Of a DNA stretch of 64,000 bases, positions 42,831 to 50,023 are shown piece after piece (the stretch's first letter is position 1; each line of letters begins with the position of its first letter). Where the stretch lies: positions 62,001-126,000 of the forward strand of contig CAWDKZ010000017.1 in NCBI GenBank assembly GCA_963803025.1, written 5' to 3'. Below the pieces are notes generated by a model that made no database searches, had not been told where the DNA came from, and saw only the letters and a program-made list of their open reading frames with translations. Origin of the DNA: Bog-793 sp963803025 (GTDB lineage Bacteria; Actinomycetota; Acidimicrobiia; Acidimicrobiales; Bog-793). Both the position numbers and the translations under genes were made by a program.

Positions 42831-44091
42831 GGCGCGGCCGGTCCGACTTCTCGTCGGCACTCCGGGGCACGAGGGTCGGCGCGACGTGCTCGAGCACGGT
42901 GTTCTTGTCGACGACGCACCGACCGACGTCGCTGCGCGACGGCAGGTCGTACATCACCTCGAGGAGCACCTCCTCGAGGATGGCGCGCAAGCCCCGCGCC
43001 CCCGTCCCCCGCAACAACGCCTGCTCGGAGATCGCTTCGAGCGCGTCATCGGTGATCTCGAGCTCGACACCGTCGAGCTCGAACACCCGCCGGTACTGCT
43101 TCACGAGCGCGTTCTTCGGTTCGACGAGGATGCGCTCGAGTGCCTCACGGTCGAGGTTCGACACCGCCCCGATCACCGGCAGGCGGCCAACGAACTCGGG
43201 AATGAGGCCGAATTTCAGAAGATCCTCGGGTAGCACCTCGAGCAGCAACCGGGACTCGTCGTCGCGGCGGGGCCGGCGGATCTCGGCGCGGAAGCCGATC
43301 CCCGAGCGGCCGATGCGCGACTCGATGATCCGATCGAGACCGGCAAAGGCACCGCCGCAGAGGAACAGCACGTTCGTCGTGTCGATCTGGATGAACTCCT
43401 GGTGCGGATGCTTGCGACCCCCCTGTGGGGGGACCGACGCGGTCGTGCCCTCGAGGATCTTCAGCAGCGCTTGCTGGACCCCCTCGCCGGAGACGTCCCG
43501 GGTGATCGAGGGGTTCTCGCTCTTGCGCGCGATCTTGTCGATCTCATCGATGTAGATGATCCCGGTCTCGGCCTTCTTCACGTCGTAATCTGCGGCCTGG
43601 ATCAGCTTCAGCAGGATGTTCTCGACGTCCTCCCCCACGTAGCCGGCCTCGGTGAGGGCGGTCGCGTCGGCGATGGCGAAGGGCACGTTGAGCATGCGCG
43701 CGAGCGTCTGGGCGAGAAGCGTCTTGCCACAGCCCGTCGGGCCCAGAAGCAGGATGTTCGACTTCGAAAGCTCGACGTCGGCGTCGGTCGGCGCGCCGGC
43801 CTGGACGCGCTTGTAGTGGTTGTAGACGGCAACGGCGAGGATCTTCTTCGCCTGGTCCTGGCCGATCACGTAGTCGTTGAGGAAGTCGAAGATCTCACGG
43901 GGCTTCGGGAGGTCCTCGAAGCGCACCTCCGAGGTCTCGGAGAGCTCTTCTTCGATGATGTCGTTGCAGAGCTCGATGCACTCGTCGCAGATGTAGACGC
44001 CGGGACCGGCGATCAGCTTCTTCACCTGCTTCTGGGACTTTCCACAGAAGCTGCACTTCACGAGCTCGCCGCCGTCGCCGAACTTGGCCAC
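42817..44091 (-). CDS. clpX: ClpX ATPase, ClpXP protease unfoldase
   Basis: This 424-residue AAA+ unfoldase has an N-terminal zinc domain C-S-F-C-G-K-S and I-C-D-E-C-I-E-L-C, Walker A G-P-T-G-C-G-K-T-L-L, and Walker B I-I-Y-I-D-E-I-D-K. The pore loop G-Y-V-G-E-D-V, the sensor regions and the R-G-T-G-A-R-G-L-R-A-I segment are all present. It feeds substrates to ClpP, whose gene lies just upstream, 14 bases away. The C-terminus has a short basic tail. Confidence 0.97.
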   Translation of the reverse strand: MAKFGDGGELVKCSFCGKSQKQVKKLIAGPGVYICDECIELCNDIIEEELSETSEVRFEDLPKPREIFDFLNDYVIGQDQAKKILAVAVYNHYKRVQAGAPTDADVELSKSNILLLGPTGCGKTLLAQTLARMLNVPFAIADATALTEAGYVGEDVENILLKLIQAADYDVKKAETGIIYIDEIDKIARKSENPSITRDVSGEGVQQALLKILEGTTASVPPQGGRKHPHQEFIQIDTTNVLFLCGGAFAGLDRIIESRIGRSGIGFRAEIRRPRRDDESRLLLEVLPEDLLKFGLIPEFVGRLPVIGAVSNLDREALERILVEPKNALVKQYRRVFELDGVELEITDDALEAISEQALLRGTGARGLRAILEEVLLEVMYDLPSRSDVGRCVVDKNTVLEHVAPTLVPRSADEKSDRPRRAAS

Positions 44092-44105
44092 GTCCCCTCC
44101 CTCGT

Positions 44106-44735
44106 TCAGGCTGCGCCAGCCGCCGACAGCATGTCGATGGCCTCCCGGCTCGTGATCACCTCGTCGATGACACCGTAGTCGCGCGCCTCGGACGCGCTCA
44201 TGATGAAGTCGCGATCGGTGTCGTGTTGGATCTTCTCGATCGACTGCCCGGTGTCGTCGGCGAGCATCTCGTTCAGCATGTCGCGCATGCGGAGGATCTC
44301 TTTGGCCTGCAGCTCGATGTCGGTCGCCTGGCCGGCTGCGCCGCCGTAGGGCTGGTGCAACAGGATCCGAGCGTGGGGAAGGGCGAATCGCTTGCCCCTC
44401 GTGCCGGACGCGAGCAGCACCGCCGCGGCGGAGGCCGCCTGTCCGAAGCAGAAGGTGGACTTGTCGGGACGGACGTACTTCATCGTGTCGTAGATCGCGA
44501 AGAGCGCGGTGATGTCCCCGCCTGGCGAGTTGATGTAGATGTTGATGTCCTTGTCCTGATCCTCGGACTCGAGGAAGAGCATCTGAGCGGAGACGAGGTT
44601 CGCGACGTTGTCATCGATCGGCGTGCCGATGAAGATGATGCGGTCGCGCAGCAGCCGGGAGTACAGGTCGTAGGCGCGTTCGCCCTTGCTCGACGACTCG
44701 ACGACCGTCGGGACGAGATAGTCGTACTCGGTCAC
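44106..44735 (-). CDS. clpP: ATP-dependent Clp protease proteolytic subunit
   Basis: This 209-residue serine protease has the triad in context: Ser in F-G-Q-A-A-S-A-A-A, His in H-A-R-I-L-L-H-Q-P-Y-G-G and Asp in H-D-T-D-R-D-F. The family usually reads A-A-S-M-G-A after the Ser, and here it reads A-A-S-A-A-A, a mild variant. The start overlaps the tig stop by 4 bases (ATGA), so tig-clpP-clpX form one coupled unit. Only one clpP copy is seen here, while many actinobacteria have two side by side. Confidence 0.95.
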   Translation of the reverse strand: MTEYDYLVPTVVESSSKGERAYDLYSRLLRDRIIFIGTPIDDNVANLVSAQMLFLESEDQDKDINIYINSPGGDITALFAIYDTMKYVRPDKSTFCFGQAASAAAVLLASGTRGKRFALPHARILLHQPYGGAAGQATDIELQAKEILRMRDMLNEMLADDTGQSIEKIQHDTDRDFIMSASEARDYGVIDEVITSREAIDMLSAAGAA

Positions 44736-46108
44736 TGCTCTGCCTCCTCAACGGGCGATCGTTCCTGGCTTGACCCGTCGGGGGCGGCACCGACGTCGAC
44801 CTTGTCGATCTGCAGCGCCGCTCGATCGAACGGGTTCCCCTCGTCATCGACGACGGTGACGTGATCGACGAGCCAGCCCAGGGTCTTTGCCCTTCTGAGC
44901 TGCGATCGTAGTCCAGCGAGGCCGCCGCCCCGGTCGATGGTCGACCGCACCTGGGCTGGGGTCTGCCGGGCGTGATCGGCCAGGTGGACGATTTCCTCGT
45001 CGAGTTCTGACTCGTCGATCTCGATCTGCTCGGCGGCGACGAGGGCCCGCAGCGCGAGATCGGCGCGCACCTCCTTCGTCGCTTGCGCCTCGAATTCCTG
45101 GAAGACCGCGTCCTGCTCGACCCCCGTGACCTCGAGGTAGGTCGAAAAGGGGAGCTGCCGGGCCGCGAGACGCTCGGTGAACTCGTCGAGGAGAAGCTGG
45201 GCCTCGCGCGCGACGAGCGACGGCGGGACCTCGTCGGTCACGAGCTCGGCGAGCGCCTCGACGGCACGGGCGCGCAGCAGCGCGTTCGCCGCCTGCCGTT
45301 TCGCGACCGACAGCCGAGCCGCGAGGTCGGCGCGCAGCTCGGCGAGCGACGAGAACTCCGAGGCGTCCGCGGCGAACTCGTCGTCGGCGGCGGGCAGGAC
45401 CTTCTCCCGCACCTGTTTCACGAGCAGGTGCAGCTGGGCCGGGCCACCCGGAACGTCATTCACCTCCATCTCGAAGACATCGCCGACTTTGGCCCCGACG
45501 AGGCGCTCGTCGACTCCCGGCGCGACGCCGCCGGCCCCGACCTGGTAGACGAGGTCGTCTGCGACGAGGCCGTCGGCCGGCTGGCCGTCACGGCTGCCGT
45601 GCACGTCCAGAGTCACCAGGTCGCCGTCGCGGGCCGGACGTCCGACCTCGGTGAGCGAGGCGAACTGCTCGCGTAGCCGGTCGATCTGCGTGTCGACGTC
45701 GGACTCGGTGACGACCGGGCTGGGTACCGTGACGACGAGGCCCTCGTAGCCGGGGATCGAGACCTCCGGCCGCACCTCGACCACGGCGTCGAAGGCGACA
45801 GGCCCGGACTCGTCGCCCGAGGTGATGTCGATCTTCGGGGCCGCGATGACGTCGAGCGCGGTCTCCCTCACCGCTTCGCCGTAGAGGCGCGGCAGCACGT
45901 CGCGGAGCGCTTCTTCCCGGATTGCCTTCGGACCGAGCCGTGCCTCGAGCAATCGACGGGGGACCCGGCCGGGCCGGAACCCCGGGATCCGCGCCTCGCG
46001 CGAGAGCCGGCCCAGGGTCTCCTCCTCGGCCCGTGCAACCTCCTCGTCATCGACCTCGACAGTGAGTTTGAACCGGTTCTTCTCGAGAGGCTCGACGGAG
46101 GTACGCAT
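44732..46108 (-). CDS. tig: Trigger factor, ribosome-associated chaperone
   Basis: Trigger factor binds at the ribosomal exit tunnel. The 458-residue protein has the ribosome-binding loop G-F-R-P-G-R-V-P (family G-F-R-x-G-K-x-P) near residue 44-51 and a central PPIase (FKBP-like) domain with D-G-D-L-V-T-L-D. A long helical C-terminal domain ends in an acidic tail. ATG 46108 is chosen for M-R-T-S-V-E-P-L. It is the first gene of the tig-clpP-clpX run, and about 210 bases of non-coding sequence lie between it and tRNA-Pro. Confidence 0.95.
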   Translation of the reverse strand: MRTSVEPLEKNRFKLTVEVDDEEVARAEEETLGRLSREARIPGFRPGRVPRRLLEARLGPKAIREEALRDVLPRLYGEAVRETALDVIAAPKIDITSGDESGPVAFDAVVEVRPEVSIPGYEGLVVTVPSPVVTESDVDTQIDRLREQFASLTEVGRPARDGDLVTLDVHGSRDGQPADGLVADDLVYQVGAGGVAPGVDERLVGAKVGDVFEMEVNDVPGGPAQLHLLVKQVREKVLPAADDEFAADASEFSSLAELRADLAARLSVAKRQAANALLRARAVEALAELVTDEVPPSLVAREAQLLLDEFTERLAARQLPFSTYLEVTGVEQDAVFQEFEAQATKEVRADLALRALVAAEQIEIDESELDEEIVHLADHARQTPAQVRSTIDRGGGLAGLRSQLRRAKTLGWLVDHVTVVDDEGNPFDRAALQIDKVDVGAAPDGSSQERSPVEEAEQ

Positions 46109-46306
46109 ATGGACTGGGCAGTTTACCGGTCGTTCCGACCGCCAAGATCCGAGGACGGAGACCCGAGAGAACACCCCGCCGCGCACCCAGGAAACGACGG
46201 GCCGTGCCAGCCAACAGAACGCGCCGGACCATCACGGCGAGGTCACCGATCCGGGACCGCCCTGTGCGATGCGCAGCGCCGATCGTCTCCCCGCCGCCGC
46301 GTCCCG

Positions 46307-46312
46307 TACGAT
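46307..46312 (+). promoter_or_regulatory. Candidate -10 element of tRNA-Pro
   Basis: TACGAT lies 8 bases upstream of the tRNA 5' end, a fitting distance for an actinobacterial TANNNT box. No clear -35 element is seen. Confidence 0.25.
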
Positions 46313-46320
46313 CGCTTCGG

Positions 46321-46395
46321 CGGGGAGTAGCGCAGCTTGGTTAGCGCGCCTGCTTTGGGAGCAGGAGGTCGCGGGTTCGAATCCCGCCTCCCCGA
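46321..46395 (+). tRNA. tRNA-Pro (anticodon TGG)
   Basis: A full cloverleaf can be drawn. Acceptor CGGGGAG (46321-46327) pairs with CTCCCCG (46388-46394) and A 46395 is the discriminator. The anticodon stem CCTGC/GCAGG holds the loop TTTGGGA, giving anticodon TGG for proline. The T arm has GGTTCGAATCC. CCA is not encoded. Confidence 0.95.
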
Positions 46396-46407
46396 CTGGT
46401 TGCCGAT

Positions 46408-47385
46408 TCAGACGACGAGCCCGAGGGCGAGTGCCGCCGCGCCGATCGCGCCGCATTGGTCGCCGAGCTCGGCGCAGCACAGCGGGACGGCCCGCTCCCC
46501 GGAGCCGCGCCGCGTCTGTTCGAAGTGCTTCTTCGTCAGCGGCATGAACAGGTCGCCGTCGCGGATGATTCCCCCCCCGAGGATCACCGCCAGCGGATCG
46601 AGCACCTCGACGAGGTTCGCGATTCCCAGGGCGAGGTAGCGCGCGATCGTCTCGACGATCCCCCAGGCCTCGAGGTCCCCGGCACGGGCGGCCTCGAAGA
46701 TGTGCTCGCTTCTGATCGCGTCCGCTCGTCCGCCGGCGAGCTCGACGATGCGGGTGGCCTTGCCGACCAGAGCCGCATCGCGCGCGAGGCGGGTGTGCCC
46801 CTGGCCGGAGACATACTGCTCCCAGCAGCCGCGTCGGCCACAACCACACGAAGGGCCGTCGACGTCAACGACGAAATGGCCGATCTCTCCGGCAAAGCCC
46901 CGCCCGCCCCGCAACAGGTGTCCGCCGGCGATGATCCCCCCACCGATCCCGGTGCCGAGCGTGATGACGATCGCGTCGCTCAGACCCCGGGCCGCGCCGA
47001 ATGCGATCTCGCCTGCCGCAGAGCACATTCCGTCGTTGTCGACGACGAGCCGAAACCTCTCCCGGTGCTCGAACACGTGACCGAGCCGGCGGGTGAGTTC
47101 CGCGGTCATCGGGAGGCCCGACACTGCCGGCAGGTTCGTCACCTCGTTCAGGACGCCATGCCCGTCAAGGAGGCCGGGCACGCCGACGCCGATTCCAACG
47201 ACCTCCTCCGAACGAGTCCCGAGGGATTCGACGAGCGTCGCCGTTGCACCCTCGAGGGCATCGAGTAGGCGGCGAGACGAGTTCGACGACTTCACCCGGA
47301 ACTCGTTGATGACATCGCCATCGCCGTCGACAGCAAGGGCAAGGATTTTCGTTGCGCCGACATCAAGACCAAGAGCAACCGACAT
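46408..47385 (-). CDS. ROK family sugar kinase (glucokinase-like)
   Basis: This 325-residue kinase has the ATP loop L-G-L-D-V-G-A-T-K-I, the catalytic D in V-V-D-N-D-G-M-C, and the ROK zinc site G-H-F-V-V-D with C-G-C-G-R-R-G-C-W-E-Q. No N-terminal DNA-binding domain is present, so it is an enzyme and not a ROK repressor. It probably phosphorylates glucose or a related hexose at C6. ATG 47385 gives the family start, M-S-V-A-L-G-L-D-V-G. It is convergent with tRNA-Pro and divergent from tRNA-Gly. Confidence 0.9.
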   Translation of the reverse strand: MSVALGLDVGATKILALAVDGDGDVINEFRVKSSNSSRRLLDALEGATATLVESLGTRSEEVVGIGVGVPGLLDGHGVLNEVTNLPAVSGLPMTAELTRRLGHVFEHRERFRLVVDNDGMCSAAGEIAFGAARGLSDAIVITLGTGIGGGIIAGGHLLRGGRGFAGEIGHFVVDVDGPSCGCGRRGCWEQYVSGQGHTRLARDAALVGKATRIVELAGGRADAIRSEHIFEAARAGDLEAWGIVETIARYLALGIANLVEVLDPLAVILGGGIIRDGDLFMPLTKKHFEQTRRGSGERAVPLCCAELGDQCGAIGAAALALGLVV

Positions 47386-47474
47386 GAGTTTTGACCTTAA
47401 CAGCACAGCGGGGGGTTCCCGGAGGACTCCGAATCGCGTTCGCCCCACTACGGCCGAGAGCAAGGTCGCACAAC

Positions 47475-47480
47475 TACACT
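47475..47480 (+). promoter_or_regulatory. Candidate -10 element of tRNA-Gly
   Basis: TACACT lies 10 bases upstream of the tRNA start and fits a TANNNT box. No convincing -35 element is seen. Confidence 0.25.
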
Positions 47481-47490
47481 TCGACTGCTC

Positions 47491-47561
47491 GCGGGCGTAG
47501 CTCAATGGCAGAGCTCCAGCCTTCCAAGCTGGTCATGCGGGTTCGATTCCCGTCGCCCGCT
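47491..47561 (+). tRNA. tRNA-Gly (anticodon TCC)
   Basis: Acceptor GCGGGCG (47491-47497) pairs with CGCCCGC (47554-47560) and T 47561 is the discriminator. The anticodon stem CCAGC/GCTGG holds CTTCCAA, anticodon TCC. The T arm has GGTTCGATTCC. The 71-base length is normal for glycine. CCA is not encoded. An insertion sequence begins 7 bases after its end. Confidence 0.95.
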
Positions 47562-47562
47562 C

Positions 47563-47567
47563 AACGT
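47563..47567 (+). repeat. Target-site duplication of the IS, left copy
   Basis: AACGT, repeated directly at 48823-48827 on the other side of the element. Five bases is slightly longer than the usual 3-4 of IS3-family elements. Confidence 0.6.
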
Positions 47568-47594
47568 GACCTAGACCCCAAAAAGTGGACCACC
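47568..47594 (+). repeat. IS left terminal inverted repeat
   Basis: Matches the reverse complement of 48796-48822 at 19 of 27 positions, including an uninterrupted 10-base match. Confidence 0.75.
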
Positions 47595-47630
47595 CTTGGG
47601 ACAATTGGCCCTGTCCGTCAGGAGCCAGAC

Positions 47631-47939
47631 ATGCCCAGGCACTACCCCGCCGAGCTTCGGCGTCAGACCTGCGAGCGGATGCTCGCCGGTGAGGCGGTGA
47701 AGGACCTCGTCGCCGAGCTCGGCATCGCAGAAGTCACCCTCTATCGGTGGCGGCGCCAGTCGCTGATCGACGCCGGCCGGCGCCCAGGAGCCAAGAGCTT
47801 CGAAGCTGATCCGCTCCTCCAGGCCCGTCGGCGCATCAAAGAGCTCGAGGCCGAGCTCAAGGCGGTGAAGGCGGCCAGCGCCCTCTTCGAGGAGGGTGCC
47901 GTCGACCCAAAAGGAAGTTCCAGGTTGTCCGAGGGCTGA
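47631..47939 (+). CDS. IS3-family transposase OrfA
   Basis: This 102-residue product starts M-P-R-H-Y-P-A-E-L-R-R-Q and contains a helix-turn-helix of the IS3/IS911 OrfA type (V-K-D-L-V-A-E-L-G-I-A-E-V-T-L-Y-R-W) that binds the terminal repeats. A Leu-rich helix (I-K-E-L-E-A-E-L-K-A-V-K) used for multimer formation follows. The ATG has AGGAG 7 bases upstream. OrfA alone normally represses, while the fused OrfAB made by frameshifting is the active transposase. Confidence 0.92.
   Translation: MPRHYPAELRRQTCERMLAGEAVKDLVAELGIAEVTLYRWRRQSLIDAGRRPGAKSFEADPLLQARRRIKELEAELKAVKAASALFEEGAVDPKGSSRLSEG
47906..47912 (+). promoter_or_regulatory. Programmed -1 frameshift site CCCAAAA
   Basis: In the orfA frame the bases read GAC-CCA-AAA, which contains the ideal slippery heptamer C-CCA-AAA. 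Slipping back by one gives CCC-AAA-AGG, which is exactly the orfB frame. This is known for the IS3 family; here the position and frames fit perfectly. Confidence 0.8.
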
Positions 47940-48793
47940 ACAACCTGGGCTACTCCGAGCGCTTCGCCTGTCAGATCGTCGGCCTCGACCGCTCGAGCTA
48001 CTACGACATCAAGTTCCGCAAGCCCAACGACCGCGAGATCCGCCGCCTGCTGCTCGCCGACGCCATCGCCGACATCCACGCCCGCTCTCGGGGCACCTAT
48101 GGCATCTTGCGCATCCGGGCCGCCCTCGAGATCGAGCAGGGGCTCATCGTCAACACCAAGCTCGTGAAAAGGATCATGCGCCAGCTCGGCATCCGGGGCC
48201 TGCCCGGGCCGCGCAAGGGAGTGAAGAACTTGAAGAACGCCCCCACCTGCGAGGACCTCGTCCAGCGCAACTTCAGAGCCACCGCGCCCAACGAGCTGTG
48301 GCTCACCGACATCACCGAGCACGAGACCCAAGAGGGCAAGCTCTACTGCTGCGTCGTCTTGGACATGTACTCAAGAAAGGTGGTCGGCTGGGCGATCGAC
48401 CGGCGCTGCGAGGCCGCGCTCGTGAACGACGCCCTCGCCAAGGCTGGCGCCTCGAGGCCGACGTCGCCCTCGACGGTCGTCCACTCGGACCACGGCAGTC
48501 AGTTCACCTCGTGGGCCTTCACCGAGAACGTCCGGCGCCTCGGGCTCGTGAGCTCCATGGGCACCGTCGGCGACTGCTACGACAACGCCCCCATGGAGTC
48601 CTTCTGGGGCTCGATGCAGGTCGAGCTGCTCGACCGGCAACGCTGGCGGACCAACCTCGAGCTCGCCATCGCCATCGCGGATTACATCGAGCACTTCTAC
48701 AACCCGGCCCGGCGCCACAGCGCGCTTGGCTACCTCACCCCGAGCGAATTCGAAGACCTACACTCACCCCAACCCCAGGCCACGTTGTCCTAA
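47906..48793 (+). CDS. IS3-family transposase OrfB (reached by -1 frameshift)
   Basis: The DDE integrase part of the transposase. After the frameshift the product reads on through N-L-G-Y-S-E-R-F-A-C-Q-I-V-G-L-D-R-S and has an HTH_21-like region with G-T-Y-G-I-L-R-I-R. The rve core carries the first Asp in L-W-L-T-D-I-T-E, the second in V-V-H-S-D-H-G-S-Q-F, and the Glu in N-A-P-M-E-S-F-W-G. It ends N-P-A-R-R-H-S-A-L-G-Y-L-T-P, the usual IS3 tail, at TAA 48791-48793. No ATG or GTG start exists near its beginning, supporting expression only as OrfAB fusion. Confidence 0.93.
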   Translation, partial: PKRKFQVVRGLNNLGYSERFACQIVGLDRSSYYDIKFRKPNDREIRRLLLADAIADIHARSRGTYGILRIRAALEIEQGLIVNTKLVKRIMRQLGIRGLPGPRKGVKNLKNAPTCEDLVQRNFRATAPNELWLTDITEHETQEGKLYCCVVLDMYSRKVVGWAIDRRCEAALVNDALAKAGASRPTSPSTVVHSDHGSQFTSWAFTENVRRLGLVSSMGTVGDCYDNAPMESFWGSMQVELLDRQRWRTNLELAIAIADYIEHFYNPARRHSALGYLTPSEFEDLHSPQPQATLS

Positions 48794-48795
48794 GA

Positions 48796-48822
48796 CGTGG
48801 TCCACTAAATGGGATACAGGCC
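48796..48822 (-). repeat. IS right terminal inverted repeat
   Basis: Reverse complement of the left end with 19 of 27 matches. The direct repeat AACGT follows at 48823-48827. Confidence 0.75.
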
Positions 48823-48827
48823 AACGT

Positions 48828-49327
48828 CGTCCGCTACACCGTCGTCCACTCCAAGCCCAATCATCTCTTCTTGCCCGATAATGCTGGCATCCAGGAGAAT
48901 CCGTTGGGCGCGGCGCGGCACAAACACTGTTATCCAGACGGCGGCATCTCCGCAGTGACAGTGGCCGGGCCGCGCAATCTCACGACCACGCTGACGCCCG
49001 ACGGGGACACTTGAGTTCTCCCCTGGCGACCACGCCCTGATCACCCGACACTGGTGGGAGGCGCGTCACCGCACCGAGTGGCACCCCATGACGCGTCCGC
49101 GCGCCGATGCGCCACGGCCGCGCGCTCGTCGCCGTCCTGGAGGCGGGCACGCGGCTAAGGACACGTTCAGAACACCGATCGCGTCCGGTACGCGCCGCCC
49201 AGGGCGATTCGGCACCCGACGACGGCGACGACGAGCCCACCCTGCCCGGCGCCTCGCGCCTCTCCTCGCTCCGCCACTGATTGCTCGTGGAACTTGGCCC
49301 GACTCTGGAAGCGAGGTCGCAGTCGGC
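48828..49327. other. Region without recognisable gene beside the IS
   Basis: About 500 bases between the IS and the response regulator gene. The first 150 bases are visibly less GC-rich than the rest of the window (for example CAATCATCTC around 48860). Short frames exist on both strands (plus strand to 49014, minus strand 48805-49044), but none has a ribosome site, a known motif or convincing codon use. It may be the remnant of a gene or element cut by the insertion. Confidence 0.4.
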
Positions 49328-49912
49328 TCAGCGAACGCTGTGTACGCGCACCTTGTCGAAACATGCCACGCGTCGCGCTTCGACCGTCTCCAGCGATATC
49401 GCCAGCTCCACGGCGAGATCGCCGTTCGACATGCCCTCAAGGACACCTTTCACGATGGCGACATCAAGCGAGTCGAGACCGTACTGCGAACCGGTGCCGA
49501 GCGAGGCCAAGGAATGGCCCATGAGCGAGCTGTCAAGGAACCGGTCGCCAGCGGACACGGTCCTGATGCACGAGACGAGGTCACCGCCGCGAATCTGCTT
49601 CAGGAAATAGCCCGCGGCGCCGGCGAGGAACGACGCGATGAGCGGCTCCTCATCGGCGTAAGCGGTGAGCATGACGCAGGCGGTCGCGGGATAGTCCAGC
49701 CGCATCGTCCTGCACAGCTCGACTCCGTCGCCGTCGGGCAGGCGGACATCGAGTACAACGACGTCAGGGCGCTCGTGCTCGACGAGGAGCTGCGCATCCG
49801 CAGCCGTCGAGGCTTCGCCGACAAATTCGAAGTCCTCCTCGTTCTCGAGGAGCTCCCGGATGCTCCGCCGGACCGCGGTGTTGTCATCGACGACGACGAT
49901 CCGGATGCCCAT
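49328..49912 (-). CDS. NarL/DevR-like response regulator with short C-terminus
   Basis: This 194-residue regulator has a receiver domain with D-D-N near the start, phospho-Asp in V-V-L-D-V-R-L-P-D-G, Thr in L-T-A-Y and Lys in F-L-K-Q-I. A LuxR-type helix-turn-helix (M-S-N-G-D-L-A-V-E-L-A-I-S-L-E-T-V-E) follows. The domain start, usually L-T-x-x-E, reads Y-G-L-D-S-L-D here, and the last helix ends after K-V-R-V-H-S-V-R, some 10-15 residues shorter than usual. It may be a diverged or 3'-shortened gene. It is divergent from a DevS-like kinase gene, its likely partner. Confidence 0.82.
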   Translation of the reverse strand: MGIRIVVVDDNTAVRRSIRELLENEEDFEFVGEASTAADAQLLVEHERPDVVVLDVRLPDGDGVELCRTMRLDYPATACVMLTAYADEEPLIASFLAGAAGYFLKQIRGGDLVSCIRTVSAGDRFLDSSLMGHSLASLGTGSQYGLDSLDVAIVKGVLEGMSNGDLAVELAISLETVEARRVACFDKVRVHSVR

Positions 49913-50023
49913 CTGCTTACTGTGCGCTCGGTCCCAGCCACGAGGTCAGAGTCCAAGGTCCCACCGAAGCGGTGAAGGGCCGCTCGCGCCGTGGCCACCC
50001 GGTCCACGTGGCACGCTTGGGCC

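Larger units (their letters stand above)
47568..48822 (+). mobile_element. IS3-family insertion sequence
   Basis: This 1255-base element is bounded by imperfect inverted repeats (47568-47594 and 48796-48822, 19 of 27 positions equal, sharing the 10-base core AGTGGACCAC) and flanked by AACGT on both sides. It carries two overlapping frames, orfA and orfB, joined by a perfect slippery heptamer, as in IS3/IS911 elements. Both frames are intact, so it may still be mobile. It sits directly behind tRNA-Gly without damaging it. Confidence 0.9.

Noticed and set aside
46232..46849. Minus-strand open frame across tRNA-Pro
   Set aside because: It runs through the tRNA and is a shadow of the ROK kinase gene.
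47491..47567. tRNA-Gly as an integrase attachment site
   Set aside because: No integrase gene and no second copy of the tRNA end were seen; the adjoining element is an IS with its own target duplication.
47896..49014. Plus-strand open frame over the IS and beyond
   Set aside because: Wrong frame for OrfB; the last 70 codons after the IS show no motif or ribosome site, so no gene is called.
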